DNA of 64,000 nt from Neocallimastix lanati (nom. inval.). Taxonomy: Eukaryota > Neocallimastigomycota > Neocallimastigomycetes > Neocallimastigales > Neocallimastigaceae. Made by a program: the position numbers and the translations under genes. Each line of letters begins with the position of its first letter. The stretch's first letter is position 1. Positions 27,662 to 42,469 of this stretch are shown piece by piece. The DNA lies in contig JACVTC010000046.1 in NCBI GenBank assembly GCA_016946835.1, positions 852,001 to 916,000 on the forward strand. Direction: 5' to 3'. Below the pieces are notes generated by a model. The model did not search any database, was not told the origin of the DNA, and saw only the letters and a list, made by a program, of their open reading frames with translations.

Positions 27662-30206
27662 TATCAAAAAAATATATATATATGATATATTTATATATAT
27701 TTTTATTTTATATATTATTCTTATAGATTTTTCTTTGATAAAATTATTATTTTTATAATTATTAATATTATTATAAGATATTATTTATTAATATTTATAA
27801 TAAAATATGTTAAGTGAGCTTAAAATATATGCCAATAAATCATTAGGTATTTTTTTTTTTTTTATTATTATTATTAACGATAGTAACAATTTTTTTTAAT
27901 AGAAAAAAATAACCTTTTAACAAATATATAAAAAAAAAATAAATGTATTTAGAAATATATATATATATAAAGGTTAAAAAATATAATAATTATTAATAAA
28001 TTAAAATATATCATTTTATTTTATTTTGGTTTGGTTTAGTTTATTTATTTACTTTTTAGATATACTGAAGTTAAAATATGCAAAGATGTAGAGTTTTTAC
28101 AAATATATATCCATTTTTTTTTTTTTTTTATTTTAATTTATATTTTGTTTTTTTCCATTTGTCGATAAGTTTTATAAAATTAAAAAAAAAAAAAAAAAAA
28201 AAAAATTATTAGTTAATATATATTTCATAAATAAATAATATATTGTATATTACTGTAATATATTGATATTATATTGTTATAAGAATGATTATCAATCTAA
28301 ATATATTAATTAATTGAATTATTTTTATTCAAATTTTTTTTTTTTTATTTTTTAAGAAAAAATGAATGAAGAATATATTAAAAGAATTTATTCAAGACTA
28401 TTTTGATTGTATATATTATATATATTAGTATTGTATTATTCATATTTTATTTATATTCTTTTAACTAATAAGTTATTTTATTGAAAATCTTAAAAAAAAA
28501 AAAATTGTATAACATTCATATATGTAAATTTTATGGTTGTGTATATTTAATATATATATATATTTTATATAGTAAAAAGATCAATACATATGTATAATAT
28601 TTAAATATTTTAATATTCAAATTTATTAATTATTAAAAAAGATGCTCTATATATATTATTTGTTGTTTTGAGTTGTTATTAACAATTATGTTTAAAGTAT
28701 TTATTTCATTATTATTAGAACTTTTGTCTTTTATTTTACAATTATTGATGTTTATATAGTGTTACAGTCATTATTTTTTAATTTGTTATTTTGTTAATTT
28801 CTTTTTTTCTAAAAAAAATATTTCGATTAAAATACTTTTTATTATTATTATTATTATTATTAGATATTTTATTTTGAAGTGTTCTTTTTTTTAAAAAAAA
28901 AATCCTTATTTTTTACTTTTTTATTTTTTATTCATATTTTTATTTTATTTTATTTTACTGATATTTGTATATATTTTATATATTCCATTCATAAAAAAAA
29001 TTTTTTTATTATTATTATCGAAGATAAATAATATTCTATATAAAAAAATATAATATGAATTTAATTATTACTTTTTTCATTGATATAATATTAATAATGA
29101 ATAATTTCTTTTTTCTACTAAAAAGAAATTTGGTATAAATACTATATGTGTAAACAATAGATAAATGATATTATAATATTAAATAAAAATTATATATATA
29201 TATATAAAAAATAAATAATAATAGCAGCTTTAAAGAAACATATGAAAAGAAAAAAGAAAAAGAAAAAAAAAAGAATATAAGAGAAAAGAAAAAACAAATT
29301 ATAAAGAAAAAATTAAAATAAAACAACAAAATATTATAATATAAAATTGAAAATTCATTATTTCAAATACTTTAAATAAAATAATATAAAATAATATAAA
29401 ATACTATAAAATAATATAAAATAATATAAAATAATATAAAATAATATAAAATAAAAAATAATAATATAAAATAATATAAAATAAAAAATAATAATATTAA
29501 ATTCTATTATTATTCTATTATTATATAATTATATATTTAATATCGAAGTATAATTTATTTTAAATGTAATACATATTATGAAATACTAACCAACCAATTA
29601 CACATTTGACTTATAAATTTAAAGTTAGGATTAATATTTATTATTAACAATTTAATGATAAATATTAATTATATAATATTATTGGTATTAGAATTAATTA
29701 TGGCTTCACTTTATTTATTATATAATTTACCTTTTGATATAACGACTTTAATATTAAATTATTATAAATTATTATATAATTAAATGATTTGAAAATGAAA
29801 TAAAGAATTAGTATTAATTAATTATTAATAACTTTATTTTATTTAAAATTATTTATGGAATAATAAAAAATTAATATAAAATTAATAATTCAGTAACACG
29901 TTAAATTTTATTTTCAGTTTATCAATTAGTCATAATTTAAAAATATATATATATTATATAATTATAATACATATCTATATATTATTTAATGTAATTAAAA
30001 TTTTCAAAATTGTTGGATAATCCATTAATTTTTAAAAATAATTAAACGAATTTATTATATTTTATAATTACATATTACAGATAAATAATTTTATTTATTC
30101 TCAAACAAATTATAAATATTAAAGATTTAAATAATACTAAAAATTAAAGCTTAATAATAATAATAATAGCATTTTCAAATTTTAGAAGTTTAAAAGTTTA
30201 AAATTT

Positions 30207-30258
<52 letters not shown>

Positions 30259-30443
30259 TATATTTAATTAATATACTTTTATAAATTTTTAGTCTTAATT
30301 TAAATAATTTCTAAAGGAATGAAATAAATTACAGTGATTTAAATGTTAATTATTTTTATTAATTTATTAAAATTATTATTCAAATATATATCTCATATTT
30401 AAATTTTCATTTTAATACTTTAACCTATTGTGAGATATACATA

Positions 30444-30485
<42 letters not shown>

Positions 30486-31129
30486 ATATTTACATAAATA
30501 TAAAAAAAAAATTTATTGAATGGGAGAGTAATTTTTTATTTATTTAATTATTTATTATTATTATTATTATTTTAATTTAAATACTGTACTATAATAAAAA
30601 AAAATATTGAATTAATATTATTTGATACTTTATAATTTTTATTTTTTTTTATATTAATTCTTATGAAATAATTTACTAAATTATCCATAAATTTAAACGT
30701 TGTGAAAAGATGTCTTTTCATATTGACAATATTTTTATTTTAATTTATTATAATTCTTAATTATTATTTAAAATTTATATATTTATTAATCTTGTTATTT
30801 GTTTATTTATCCTTTTATATTTGTCTTTTTATATTCATTTATCTCTCTCTATATATATTTTTCTTATTTATATCTTTATTTTTTTTATGTATATCTTATA
30901 AATTTTATCCTAATTTATATTTATTTAAATTTATCTTTTTATATTAATTTATTAATATATTAACTTATTAATATTTATTTTTCTATTATATTTATTTATT
31001 ATTATTTTATATATTTATTATAATTTAATTCTTGGAAGACAAAATAGAACAATTTCTTTTATGTTTATAAATGTTATTTTATATTATTAATATTATTATA
31101 TAATAAATAATTATAATTTATTATTTTAT
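27662..31129. other. Long AT-rich intergenic region
   Basis: About 3.5 kb of low-complexity sequence: (AATAATATAAA)n near 29390-29500, long poly(A) at 30210-30241 and 30453-30483, TA repeats. I see no gene, RNA or transposon signature on either strand. Confidence 0.6.
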
Positions 31130-31475
31130 TATTTATTATTTATTATTTTTTATTTATTATTTATTATTTATTATTTTTTATTTATTATTTATTATTTATT
31201 ATTTATTATTTATTATCTATTATTTATTATTTATTATTATTTATTATTTATTATTTATTATTTATTATTTATTATTTATTATTTATTATTAATTATTTAT
31301 TATTTATTATTTATTATTTATTATTTATTAATATATAATTTTTATTTATTATATATTTATTATATATTATTTATTATTTATATATTTATATATTTATTAT
31401 TTATTATTTATATATTTCTACATTTATATATTTATATATTTATATATTTATATATTTATTATTTATTATTTATTA
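31130..31475. repeat. (TTTATTA)n heptamer satellite
   Basis: Long imperfect array of 7-bp units, breaking into TATATTT variants towards the right. Confidence 0.9.
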
Positions 31476-31926
31476 TTCATTAATAAATACTCTAATTTTT
31501 TATAATTTTAAAAAAAAAATAAAAGACCTTTAAAATAATATAATAATCTAATTTTTTTTTTTTTTATGAAAAATCTTTATTATCAATATTATTATAATTA
31601 TTATTATTATCTTATTATCATTTATATTATTACTATGAATTACTATTTACCGTTTATTACGACTTTTACCATTTTTTTTATAACTATTAGTCAGTTAAAA
31701 TTTCCAAAGATTTAACTAATTTTAATACCTTAATTCTTCCAATTGTAATGAATAAAAATAAATATGTATATATACTAAACTTTTTATTTTAATTATAAAA
31801 AAAAATCTTTTTATTTTAATTATTATTTTATTTTTTATTTTGTATTTTTAAATTTTAAAATTTTATTTTTTATTTTGTTTTTTTTTATTTTACTTTATAT
31901 ATATATTTAAACTTATTAATATTATT

Positions 31927-31959
<33 letters not shown>

Positions 31960-32136
31960 GAAAAAAAAAATTAAAAAATTAAATAATAACAATAATAAAA
32001 GTAATGTAACAACATACTATTATATGAAATAATAGTATTATGTTACTTAAAAAAAAAATTAATGATAATCATAACTAGTTAAAAAAAAAATTAATGATAA
32101 TCATTACCAGTTAAAAAAAATTTTTTCAGTATTCCA

Positions 32137-32177
<41 letters not shown>

Positions 32178-32888
32178 CATATATATATATATTTTTTTTC
32201 ATATACATTAAATATATAATTATTTAAAATAAAAATATATTTATAGGTATATATTAGTATATATATTCAAATATTTATATAGTTGTGGTGTGGGTACAAT
32301 TTTATAATAAAATAAAATGTATTTGCTATATAAAAAAATTTTTATTTTCTTTTTTTTTTTTAAATTTATTTTTTTTTTTGTTTTTTTTTTTTGTTTTTTG
32401 TTTATTCGTTTGTTCGTTTTAATTATTATAAAAAAAAAAAATTAAAAATAATAAATTAACACACTAATAAATAAAAAAAAAAAAAAAAAAAAAAAAGTAA
32501 AATAGTAAAAATAATATATATATATATATAATAAATTATTCTTTTAACATTTTAAGATAATATATTTACAAATTTTTTTTTTTTTTTTTTTAATGCAAAT
32601 AAATTATATATATATTATTGAATTTAATTAACATTCAATAAAATATATATATATAATGGTATTTTAAAATATTAATACATAAATAAGGAGAGATTATAAA
32701 AATATATATATAAATTAATGAAAAAAAAAAAAAAAACTAATTCACGTCTATAAATTATTAATATATATATATAAAAAAAAAAAAAGTATACTGGTGAATA
32801 TGTGTGGATGTTTTAATATAATATGTTATTTTAATTATATTATATTATATTATATTATAATAAAATTTTGTTTTGTTTTATTTTGTTT
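31476..32888. other. AT-rich region downstream of the PAS-kinase-like gene
   Basis: Contains a strong inverted repeat (32006-32046) and a direct repeat (32047-32112), both listed below, plus long poly(T) at 31929-31958. No gene seen. Confidence 0.5.
32006..32112. repeat. Inverted repeat followed by two 33-bp direct repeats
   Basis: GTAACAACATACTATTAT pairs with ATAATAGTATTATGTTAC across a 5-base loop with two mismatches. Immediately after it come two copies of a unit containing AAAATTAATGATAATCAT. Could be a relic of a small transposon end. Confidence 0.6.
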
Positions 32889-35800
32889 TTAATTTTTAAA
32901 CCATGGGTGATTATACACCTCATCAATAGTAATACGGTTACTTGGATTTTTGTCTAACATTCTATATAAAAGATCATTACATTCAAGTGAACATTGTCTA
33001 TTGATTATTAATGGTTTATTAACAACATTATTAGCATCACCAAATGGATGTTCTCCTTCACATAAAAGCATATACATTAAAATACCCATTGACCATACTT
33101 CTTGTGCAAGAGCAGAATACATTTCACCTCTAATAATTTCGGGTGAAGCATATTGAATAGTTCCATTAAATTGTGCAAAAAGTCTATTTTTACGATTTTT
33201 TGGTAAAATTGTGGCACTACCAAAATCAATAATCTTAATATTGTAATTTTCATCAATTACCTTTAGAAATATTAATAAACAATTTAGATACATAAATAAT
33301 GAAAATAATAATTCATTAGTTTATAAATTATTATTATTATTATTGTTATTAATACACTATTATTATTTTTACTATTATTATTATTTTAATTATTATTATT
33401 TTTATAATTATTACTATTATATTATATTATTATTATTATATTATCATATTATTATATTATATTATTATTATAATTATTATTATAATTATTATTATAATTA
33501 TTGTAATGATAATTGATGTTTCTTGTTATTTATATTTCTTATTAAATATCTTTATTTTATTTTATTATATATATTTATATAAATTTAATAAATTGAACTT
33601 ACAATATTTTCATCTTTTAAATCTCGATGAACAACGGAACATGTATTAATTAAATAATAAACACATTCAACAACTTGACGCATAATGTACTTTACTCTTG
33701 ATTCTTCTAATTGTGGATGTCTCTCTATGCATTCAAAAAGATCCATTGATGGTTTCTTTTGTAAATTACGACTTTTATTTAAATTTTTTATTGGTCGTTG
33801 ATTAACAGTTGGTATATATGAATTTACTGATCTTGGAAGTTCAAGTTGTTGATTATTTTTATTATTACTTTCCTTTTTAATATTAACAGGTGATGGTATA
33901 GGGGAATTCATATCCATATTTTTATTTTGATAATTAGAATTAGAATTGGGTACATAATAACTGATAGGAGAAGAAGAAATAGATGAAAAAGAAGAAGAAA
34001 GAGATGAATTTGTTATCTTTCTTGTACCTTTTACAGGTATTGATGAAGTACCTGATGTCATCGCTGATTTTTCTTTTATTTCTATTTCTTCAATTTCTTG
34101 AATTGTTAATGATTTTAGAGCATATTTTGGATCTAAATCTCTTCTTGAACCAATATCCATCATCGATGGATTAACATAATACGGTTTACTAGGTACAGAA
34201 TGATCATATAATGGTGGTGTTGGAAGTGGATTATTATTATCATAATAATGTTCATTATTACAATTATTATTACCATTATTATTATTACTATTATCATTAT
34301 TACAATTACTATAACAATTATTGATATTATTATTATTATAGTTATGGTTATGATTAATAGCAGTTACTGAATTTTCACTATATTCTGAAGTTGAAGAAAA
34401 ACTATTTTCAATTCCAGGAATATTTAAATTATTAGCCCAAAAAATTCCATGAAGTTCTTGAACTAAATAAAAATATTTATCATCTTCAAAATAATCAATA
34501 AATTTAATAATATTTTTATGATTTATCATTCTTAAAATATGGATTTCTTGTGGAATCATGCCAAGTTCTGCATTTCTAACCCAACAAGCAACTGGAACTT
34601 TTTCTCTAATAATAAACTTTACAGCAACCTTTATACTATCTTTCTTTCGGGTACATGAAATAACAAAACCATAACCTCCTTCACCTAATTCTTCAGTTAA
34701 TGAATATTGCTCAACAAAATCTTTATTTAATGTATGATTTTTAAAATATTTTTCCATAATTTCTTCTGAATTTTTTAATGTTTTAGGCCTCTCTGTAACA
34801 TTTTTATCTTTCGAAAAATCAATATTATAATTATTATTATTATTATTGTTATTATTGTTATTATTATTATTATTGTTATCACCACTATTACTACTATTGA
34901 AACCACTACTATTACTATCACTATGATTACTATTTGATTCATTACCACTATTTTCATTATTACTATTATTTCCGGAACTATAATTTCTATAGGAATTGTT
35001 ATTATTATAGTTTTGCTCATGATAAGTCATTTGTGTATACCTTAAATTATTTTGATTATTAACATCAACTTTTTTATTATACATCTCCATCTTGCCTATA
35101 ATAATTATATATATTTATTAATTTATATGTATTAATATTAATTAATATTAATAATAATTTTTCTAATAAAACTAAAATTACTTACCATTTATTTTTTTCA
35201 TATCTTCTTCAAATTGTTTTAATAATTTCTCATTATCATATTCTAACATCCCATTTATTCTATCATAACATTCAATATTGTTCATACAGGATCTTGAAGC
35301 ACCCATAAAATTACACCCTACATTAAAACAACCAAATTGAATTAATGACTGCATATATTCATTGTTGTAATTTAATCTTTGATTCATTATATTATAATTT
35401 GATTTAATATTATAATTAATGCAATTATTCATATTCATGTTGGTATAATATATATTTTCATAGTAATTACTTTTATCAATTACTGTTGAATCTGAAGATT
35501 GATTTATATTATTTAATTGTTCGTGATAGTTTACATTTTGTTCTGTACAAATCATTGAATTGTTATATTTAATTTCATTATTAACGTTATGATTTTCGGG
35601 TAATTTAGAATTAGGTATTATTCCTGTATGTAGTGCTGTTGTATTACGCTGAATTAAAGGTTTTATATTAACTTTATCGATTATTGAAATCTTCTTTTTA
35701 TTCTTTTTTATTTTATTTTGATTCGAAATATTAATTGTTTTTAAAGATTTCGAATAATTTATATTATTTTCATTTCTTTTTGATTTTAATAAATTATTTT

Positions 35801-36071
35801 GGGTTGAAATGTCTTCATAAGGATAGCTTTTCACATTGTTTTGTTTATTAATTCCAATATTATTAATATTGTTATATTTTCCAGGTGTATTTACTTGAAT
35901 TTGAGGCTTATGGGTATGAATATTGATTTGGGAATTCATATCAATATTATTATAATATACATTAGGATAAGATATATTTTTCTGATAAGTTTTATTCAAT
36001 ATTGGTTGTTGAAATAAAGGATCTTCAATTTGTCTTGAAGTATATTGAATATACTCATTTGAATTTTTCAT
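32889..36071 (-). CDS. PAS-kinase-like Ser/Thr protein kinase with large kinase-domain insertion
   Basis: Three exons (35186-36071, 33603-35095, 32889-33260) join in frame to 916 residues. The Asn-rich N-terminus (about 1-420) shows no clear PAS domain. The kinase domain has ELGEGGYGFV (Gly loop), VAVKFI (ATP Lys), CWVRNAELGMIPQEIHIL and FEDDKYFYLVQELHG, which closely follow the PAS kinase (PSK1/PSK2, PASK) pattern. After that comes an insertion of about 234 residues (33744-34445), then DLFECIERHP, VVHRDLKDENIV, IIDFGSATI, QYASPEII and VYNHPWF. All catalytic residues are present. PAS kinases couple nutrient status to glycogen and cell-wall synthesis. The insertion sits between helix D and the hinge region and is Asn/Ser-rich. 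Family call is from motif memory; lack of the PAS sensor makes a related CAMK subfamily possible. Confidence 0.88.
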
Positions 36072-36714
36072 TTTATTATTTTTTTTTATTTTTTTATTTC
36101 TTTAATTTTTATTATTATTATTATTATTATTACTTTCTTTTATTATTAAAAATATATAAACAAAAAAATAAAAATAAAAATAAAAGTTCATTAAATTATA
36201 TTATTGAATATTTGAATGTTATTTTTATTCAGATTCTAAATTAAAAGAATGATATAAATTCAACTAGTTAAATGTATATAATTGACTTTTTTTATTTTCA
36301 ATTTGTATTGATAGAATATATATTATTTTAAAATAAAATTTTCCTCCGATTGATATATATTATATATATAAATTTAAATTTTACATATAATATAAAAAAT
36401 AAAATTTTTTATGTATTTTATTATTTCCCTTGATTTTTTTTTTTGTTTTAATTATACATAAAACAGTATCTATTGTGTATATATATGTATAATATATATG
36501 TAGACTTTAGTATCTTATTTAGGATTGAGTATCAATTACTAAATTTAACATTTATATATAATTATTTGTTATATGATATATATACTTTAAAAAAATTATT
36601 TTATTAATAAAATAAATAAAATGTTTTATAAAAGAAGATAAAATACAAATTTAAAAAAAAGCTCTTTTAAAATATAAATTATTTTTTCTACAACTTCATT
36701 TTATTTATTATTAA

Positions 36715-36766
<52 letters not shown>

Positions 36767-39700
36767 TATTATTATTTATTATTATTATTATTATTACTTC
36801 ATAAAAAAAATATCAAAATATAGTAGTATATATTTTTTATATTATTAAAAATTATTATCTAGAAATATATATTACATAAATATATATAATAAACCATATT
36901 TTTTACAAATATATTTATAGTATCAATAAAATTTATTTAATTATACATATCTATATTATATTAATAATATTAATGTATGCATTGATATTGAATATTATAT
37001 ATATTAATATATTCTAATATATGTTAATATTTTGTTATGCAAAAGTATTTAAATTGAATTATTAACTAAATAAATATTGATAATTGTTGATACAGCATTT
37101 ATATATTTAAAAACGTATTTAAATAATATTTATTGTATTGGAATAATAATAAGTATAATTATAATTAATTTTTTAATACATTTTAATACATAATATTATT
37201 AAATTTTCACTATTATTATTGTTATTGATATTATTACTATTATTAATAATTGTTATAAAAATTATTATTATTATTAATTATTATAATTACTATGATTTTT
37301 TATTGCTATTATAATTATTTATAATATTGTAAATTATAATTATCATTTTATTGTATCATATTATAAACTATTATCTTTATTATATACTAATTTATTAAAT
37401 ATAGCAATTAATAGTAGTATTAGTAGTAGTAAATAGATGTTTGTAATTCTATTATTAATTATTAAATATTTCTAATTTTAAAGTTTAATCAAATAAATAA
37501 TTCTAATTTATAATAGTATTAAGAGCTATATTTAAAAATATTTATTTATCAATAAACTATTTAAAATTTTATTATCCTTTTGGTATTAAAACTCTATGGA
37601 ATATATTTTCAAATTTTAAATTTATAAACTTTATATATTTAAATAATCAATAATAATATATTTATTATTTATTTTAATACGTAATTGAATGTCAATTATT
37701 TAAAAAAAATATTATTATATAAAAAAATTCATAATTATATTTTTAAATATATATATATTTAATTATTTTTTGGGAATACTTTTAATTTAAAATATATTAT
37801 TTTTCTTATTCTATTAACTAGTATTTAATATTAATTTTAATTATATTTTAAATTATTAAAGTATTTAATTTATTAAACTAGCTATATAATTTTTAATGCA
37901 CTATATAATAATTATCAAATTTTAATATAAATTATAAAACTTATTAAAAATTTCATAGCTTTATCAATATTAATAACTGTTCCCATCATTAATATGGATT
38001 CAAATTAGTTTTAATTAATACAAATATTCAAAAAAAATTTATACCTACGTTTTTTCTAAGCCTTCTTTTTAAATTTAGGAAATTTTGTATATCCTGTGAA
38101 AAATTATTATCGATATAATTTTTCTGTCTTTTTAAAATAGTTATAGGCCAATTGAATATTAATTTTTGAAAGCCTAACTTCTTTATATATTATTATATTA
38201 TTTATCTTTTTAATATATTTAATAGTAACTATATTACAATTTTAGTTTTTCTTCTTTTTTTTTTTTTTTTTTTTATATTAGCTTATATATATTATATTTT
38301 TATAATATTAACAGAATAATTTTATTATTTAATTATTATCATATATTAAATTGTTATTTATTTAACAATTTTATATAAATATTTATATCTTTTTAAATAT
38401 AGATATATATATTATAATTTTTTTTTATATTTTTGAAATATAAAAAAAAATAAAAAGAAAAACTTTATTTTTTTTTCTTTTTATTATATAATTTTCATTG
38501 ACAGTTTAAAACATATAATTATTGTTTATGATTCTTTTAACTTTGTTTTTATTTTAATTTTTTTTAATAATTTAATAATAGTAATATTATTAGTAGAAAA
38601 AAAAAAAAAAAAAAAAAAAAAAACAAGAATAAAAAAAAAAAAAGAAAAGAAAATATATCTTATATAAATATCAAAATTAAAAATTAATAGTAAAATAAAA
38701 TAAAATTAAATAATTAAAGTTTATAAAAATCTTTTAATTTCATTTAACATTAAATTATTTAATACACACTTCATATACTTTTTATTTTTAATTTCTTACT
38801 TTTTTTTTAACATTTGAATTTGTGTTGTTATTTTACTTTGACTTCAATTTAATCCAGAATTTAATTAAAGAAATTAAAAATATAAAATATTAGAAATTCA
38901 ATATTAGGACTTTTTTTTTTTTTTTTTAAAATAAAAAAAAAAAACAAAAAAAAAAACAATACTTTAATTCACTGATTGTAATTTTATTTTCTTAATATTG
39001 AATTATAAATTATCTTTTTACTATTTATATTAATAAATTCTTATATTTATAATTATTTTTAAGAAAATCAAAATTTAAAAATTATTATAAATAAAAATTT
39101 TTTTTATAATATTTATTATTCATTATTATTATAGAAACTTCATAACTCATAATAAAAATTTCAATACTTATTTAATCTTTTATCTTTTTCAATTTATTGC
39201 TAAATTAATTTTTTTTTTTTTAATAATTAATTATTTATATAGCAATTTAAAACTTTTTTACTTTTATTTTTTAAATTATTTTTATTTTTATACTGTAATT
39301 ATTATGAAATATATATATTTAATAATTTTTTTTAAATAAAATTTAAATTATTAATTAAAAAGATTTGTTTATATAATTTTGAATTATAAATTAAAAAATT
39401 GTTTATTTTATGAAATTTCAAGTTTTTATCCTATATTACATATTACAATTAATTATTAGATTTTTTTTATTAATATATATATTTTTATTTTTTCAAGCAG
39501 TAAAAATTTTAAGTAGTTAAATCTAAAAATAACATAATATTAAAAAAATTTTTTTAAAAATAGTATTTCAAATTATATCCACAAATTTAAAAGTTATTTT
39601 TAATATTAATTATTAAAATTCGATAGATAATTTATTCATTAAAAAAATTAAGAACCCTAGGCTTAGATCAATTGTACAAAATAAAAATGAAGATAAAAAT

Positions 39701-39772
39701 AAAGATAAAAAAAAAAAAAAAAAAATCAAATGAAAATAAATTGTTCAATATTATTTTTAATTACATAAATAA

Positions 39773-39803
<31 letters not shown>

Positions 39804-40222
39804 TTTTAATTCCTTTGTAATAAACTTTTAAATGAATGTTAAATAAAAGTATACAAATACTTCATGAAATTTTTATCCATTTATGTTGTATTTGTTGTTA
39901 TAAAGTTTTATTATTCATTAAAAATATAATTTATTATACCTTTAATACATATTTGCATATAATTTTTTTAATATTTTTAAAGCTAAAGCTAAAAAATATA
40001 TATTAAAATAACTTTAATAATTTAACAATTTAATTATAATTTAATCTACAAAGATATATGTATATTTTTCTATATATATATAATTTTTTTTTTTTTTTTT
40101 TTTAGTATTTAAAGTATATTTTATTTTAAATTATAGTTGTATATTTAATAAATATTAATACTTATTAATAAAAATATTATTTAAATTAGAATTAAAATTT
40201 TATAAAACTAATCATTAAAACA
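36072..40222. other. Long AT-rich intergenic region
   Basis: About 4.1 kb with an (ATT)n array (36716-36796), poly(A)/poly(T) tracts and no recognisable gene or RNA. A stretch near 37035-37070 faintly resembles the LTR family at 40.2 kb but is too diverged to call. Confidence 0.55.
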
Positions 40223-40400
40223 TGTGAAATATATGAAAATTATACTTCAAGTGTATTGAAACATATTGTAACATATTAATATATAAGCCACAATGTAATA
40301 GTACAAAAACATTTAATTTAGAATAATAAGTGTTAGTAAATTTTTATCATAAAATATATTAAGTTGACATAATTATAAACCATATTTTCCTGACTTTTAA
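40223..40400 (+). repeat. 5' LTR of the element
   Basis: Shares GAA-CATATT-TAA-ATA, AAGCCA-AATG-AATAGT and CATAAAATATATTAA with the 3' LTR, then CTGACTTT. Clearly diverged, so the insertion is old. The exact 3' end of this LTR is uncertain because an extra 120-130 bp complex segment follows. Confidence 0.65.
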
Positions 40401-42251
40401 AAGAAGAGTCTCATCTGACTCTTAAAATGATTCTTAGCATAAGAATCGTTTGCCATCGCACTTACTGATGTAGTTACGATACACCAACCGTCCCTATTTG
40501 TAATTTTCCGTACGCCAGACTCATTTGTCTGACACAATATATGTCAAAAAAAAATGAATTAGAATTTTGAATTATGATAAAAGTTGCTCATTATGTCAAT
40601 TTAAGGAAGATTAATAAATCTGATCTAACATTTAAGATAATTAAGATTGGAAAATTGAATAAACACTTATAAAAATATAATATGATTTATATATAAGAGA
40701 ATTATCTCAAGTAAAATAAAACTCCAAAATATAAAAATATTGATTTATTAGAGAAAAATATTCTTAATATAAGAACAAATTATATATCTTCATACTCCCA
40801 TAGAGACTTTTAATTGAAATTATTTAAACAAATTAAACTCTGGGCTATTAATAATATACTATATTTATACATATTTATACACAAAGAAATCTGCTCCTTG
40901 ATAAACTATTTCCGCCCCATGAATATACAAAAATATAATTTAATAATATACATTACTTACAAAGATTTAAGTAATTATATATTAAATAATGATTTTTATT
41001 AAACCACAAAGCATATTATTTAAAATATAGCTATTTAAAGCGTATTTATACATATTGTTGTTATTATATATATACACTAACAACAATAATGATTATATAT
41101 ATCTAAGATTCCATACGAAATAATTTAAAATATGGTATCCCAAATATTTAAGAGAACTATAATAGGAGAGTTATTCCTTTTGTGAAATGAGAACATTTTT
41201 GCAATAATAGTATCATTAAATCTATCATTAAATGGGTTTAGATAATAACTAATTTAATATAATATAAACATTCGAGATAAAAGGTATTATAAAATAATAA
41301 GCATAACCATGAGTTATATACAAATAGATGACATTTATCCATCTACAAACTATACTTATTGATTGAAAGGTATTCATGAAGTTATAATTAAAAACTACTT
41401 TCATTGATATTTTAATGATGAGAAAATTCAAATATATATAATCCTTTTTGAAATTATGATTTTAGGAGGCAATATAAAATAAAGAACATAAAATATTAAA
41501 GAAAAGCTATTTAACTGATTCTTTGTGATAATTATTTAAAAATCAAATTTATTTTGAAAATGAATAAAAATAGCCTAAATAGAGAAAGTTAGCAAAAATT
41601 TGCTTGTAAGAAGAAATTAACTGAAATTACTGAATCCTAATAAATTATGAAACAATTTACATTATTTATTAATAAATTTAAATGGCTAGAAAAATATAAT
41701 TAGTTATAAATGTAATCAATTTTAATAACCCAAGATTATGATTTATCAAATCCACCAATATATAATTTACAATTTATTTTAATAATTATCTCTGAAACTA
41801 CAAAGCGATAATATATATATATTAAACACTAATCTTCAAAGCAGATTATAATTGAAAGTGATGTAAAACTTTATACAAATTGAGATGATATAATATCATC
41901 CTTCAAGATAAAGGTTTCCAACATATAAATAATATCTATAAACCATATATTATAAGAGATATCTTAGATACATCCAATATTAATTGTATAATAATATTAA
42001 ATACTTAGTTATAGGGGGAAGCTATTAGATTTTAAATATATTTAAGAAATTATTTTAACCATATTTAAATCAAATTATAGATTTAATATAATGTAAAAAT
42101 TCTTTTATTCATGTAAAAAAGGTAATTTAGAATAGAAATAACTAATAGTTTAATAATATCAAGTTAATGTTTTATAATAGGATAATTTTACATACAGATA
42201 TTCACCAGAAAACCAATATATTCATTATAGAATAACTAGGTTTAAGGGGGA

Positions 42252-42442
42252 TGTTAGAATATAAGAATAAGATTCAAACGAATTGAAGCATATTTTAATA
42301 TAAAATACAAGCCATAATGCAATAGTTTAAAAGCATTTAATTAACATTTAATTTAGAATTATTTAGTATTAATAACTCTTTTACCATAAAATATATTAAT
42401 AAAGTTTAACATAATAATAAACATATATTTCTGACTTTAACA
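42252..42442 (+). repeat. 3' LTR of the element
   Basis: Begins TGTTAGAATA after the polypurine tract and ends CTGACTTTAACA. Aligned with the 5' LTR and with the reverse complement of 60515-60693. Confidence 0.7.
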
Positions 42443-42469
42443 TTAATTATTAGTGGAAAATAAATATTT

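Larger units (their letters stand above)
40223..42442 (+). mobile_element. Decayed LTR retrotransposon, non-coding
   Basis: Two related direct repeats of about 180-190 bp flank the element (40223-40400 and 42252-42442). The right copy starts TGTTAG directly after a polypurine tract TTAAGGGGGA (42242-42251) and ends TAACA, the canonical LTR layout. No gag or pol frame survives. The 41.8-42.0 kb part has fragments (reading like RDILDTSNIN) that faintly recall the C-terminal RNase H region of Ty1/copia elements, but this is weak. A shortened inverted relative lies at 60515-61475. Confidence 0.7.

Noticed and set aside
37030-37075. Possible third copy of the LTR
   Set aside because: Similarity limited to about 35 AT-rich bases, expected by chance here.
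41800-42100. Intact Ty1/copia RNase H coding region
   Set aside because: Only a faint resemblance over a few residues, with frame breaks; not enough for a coding call.
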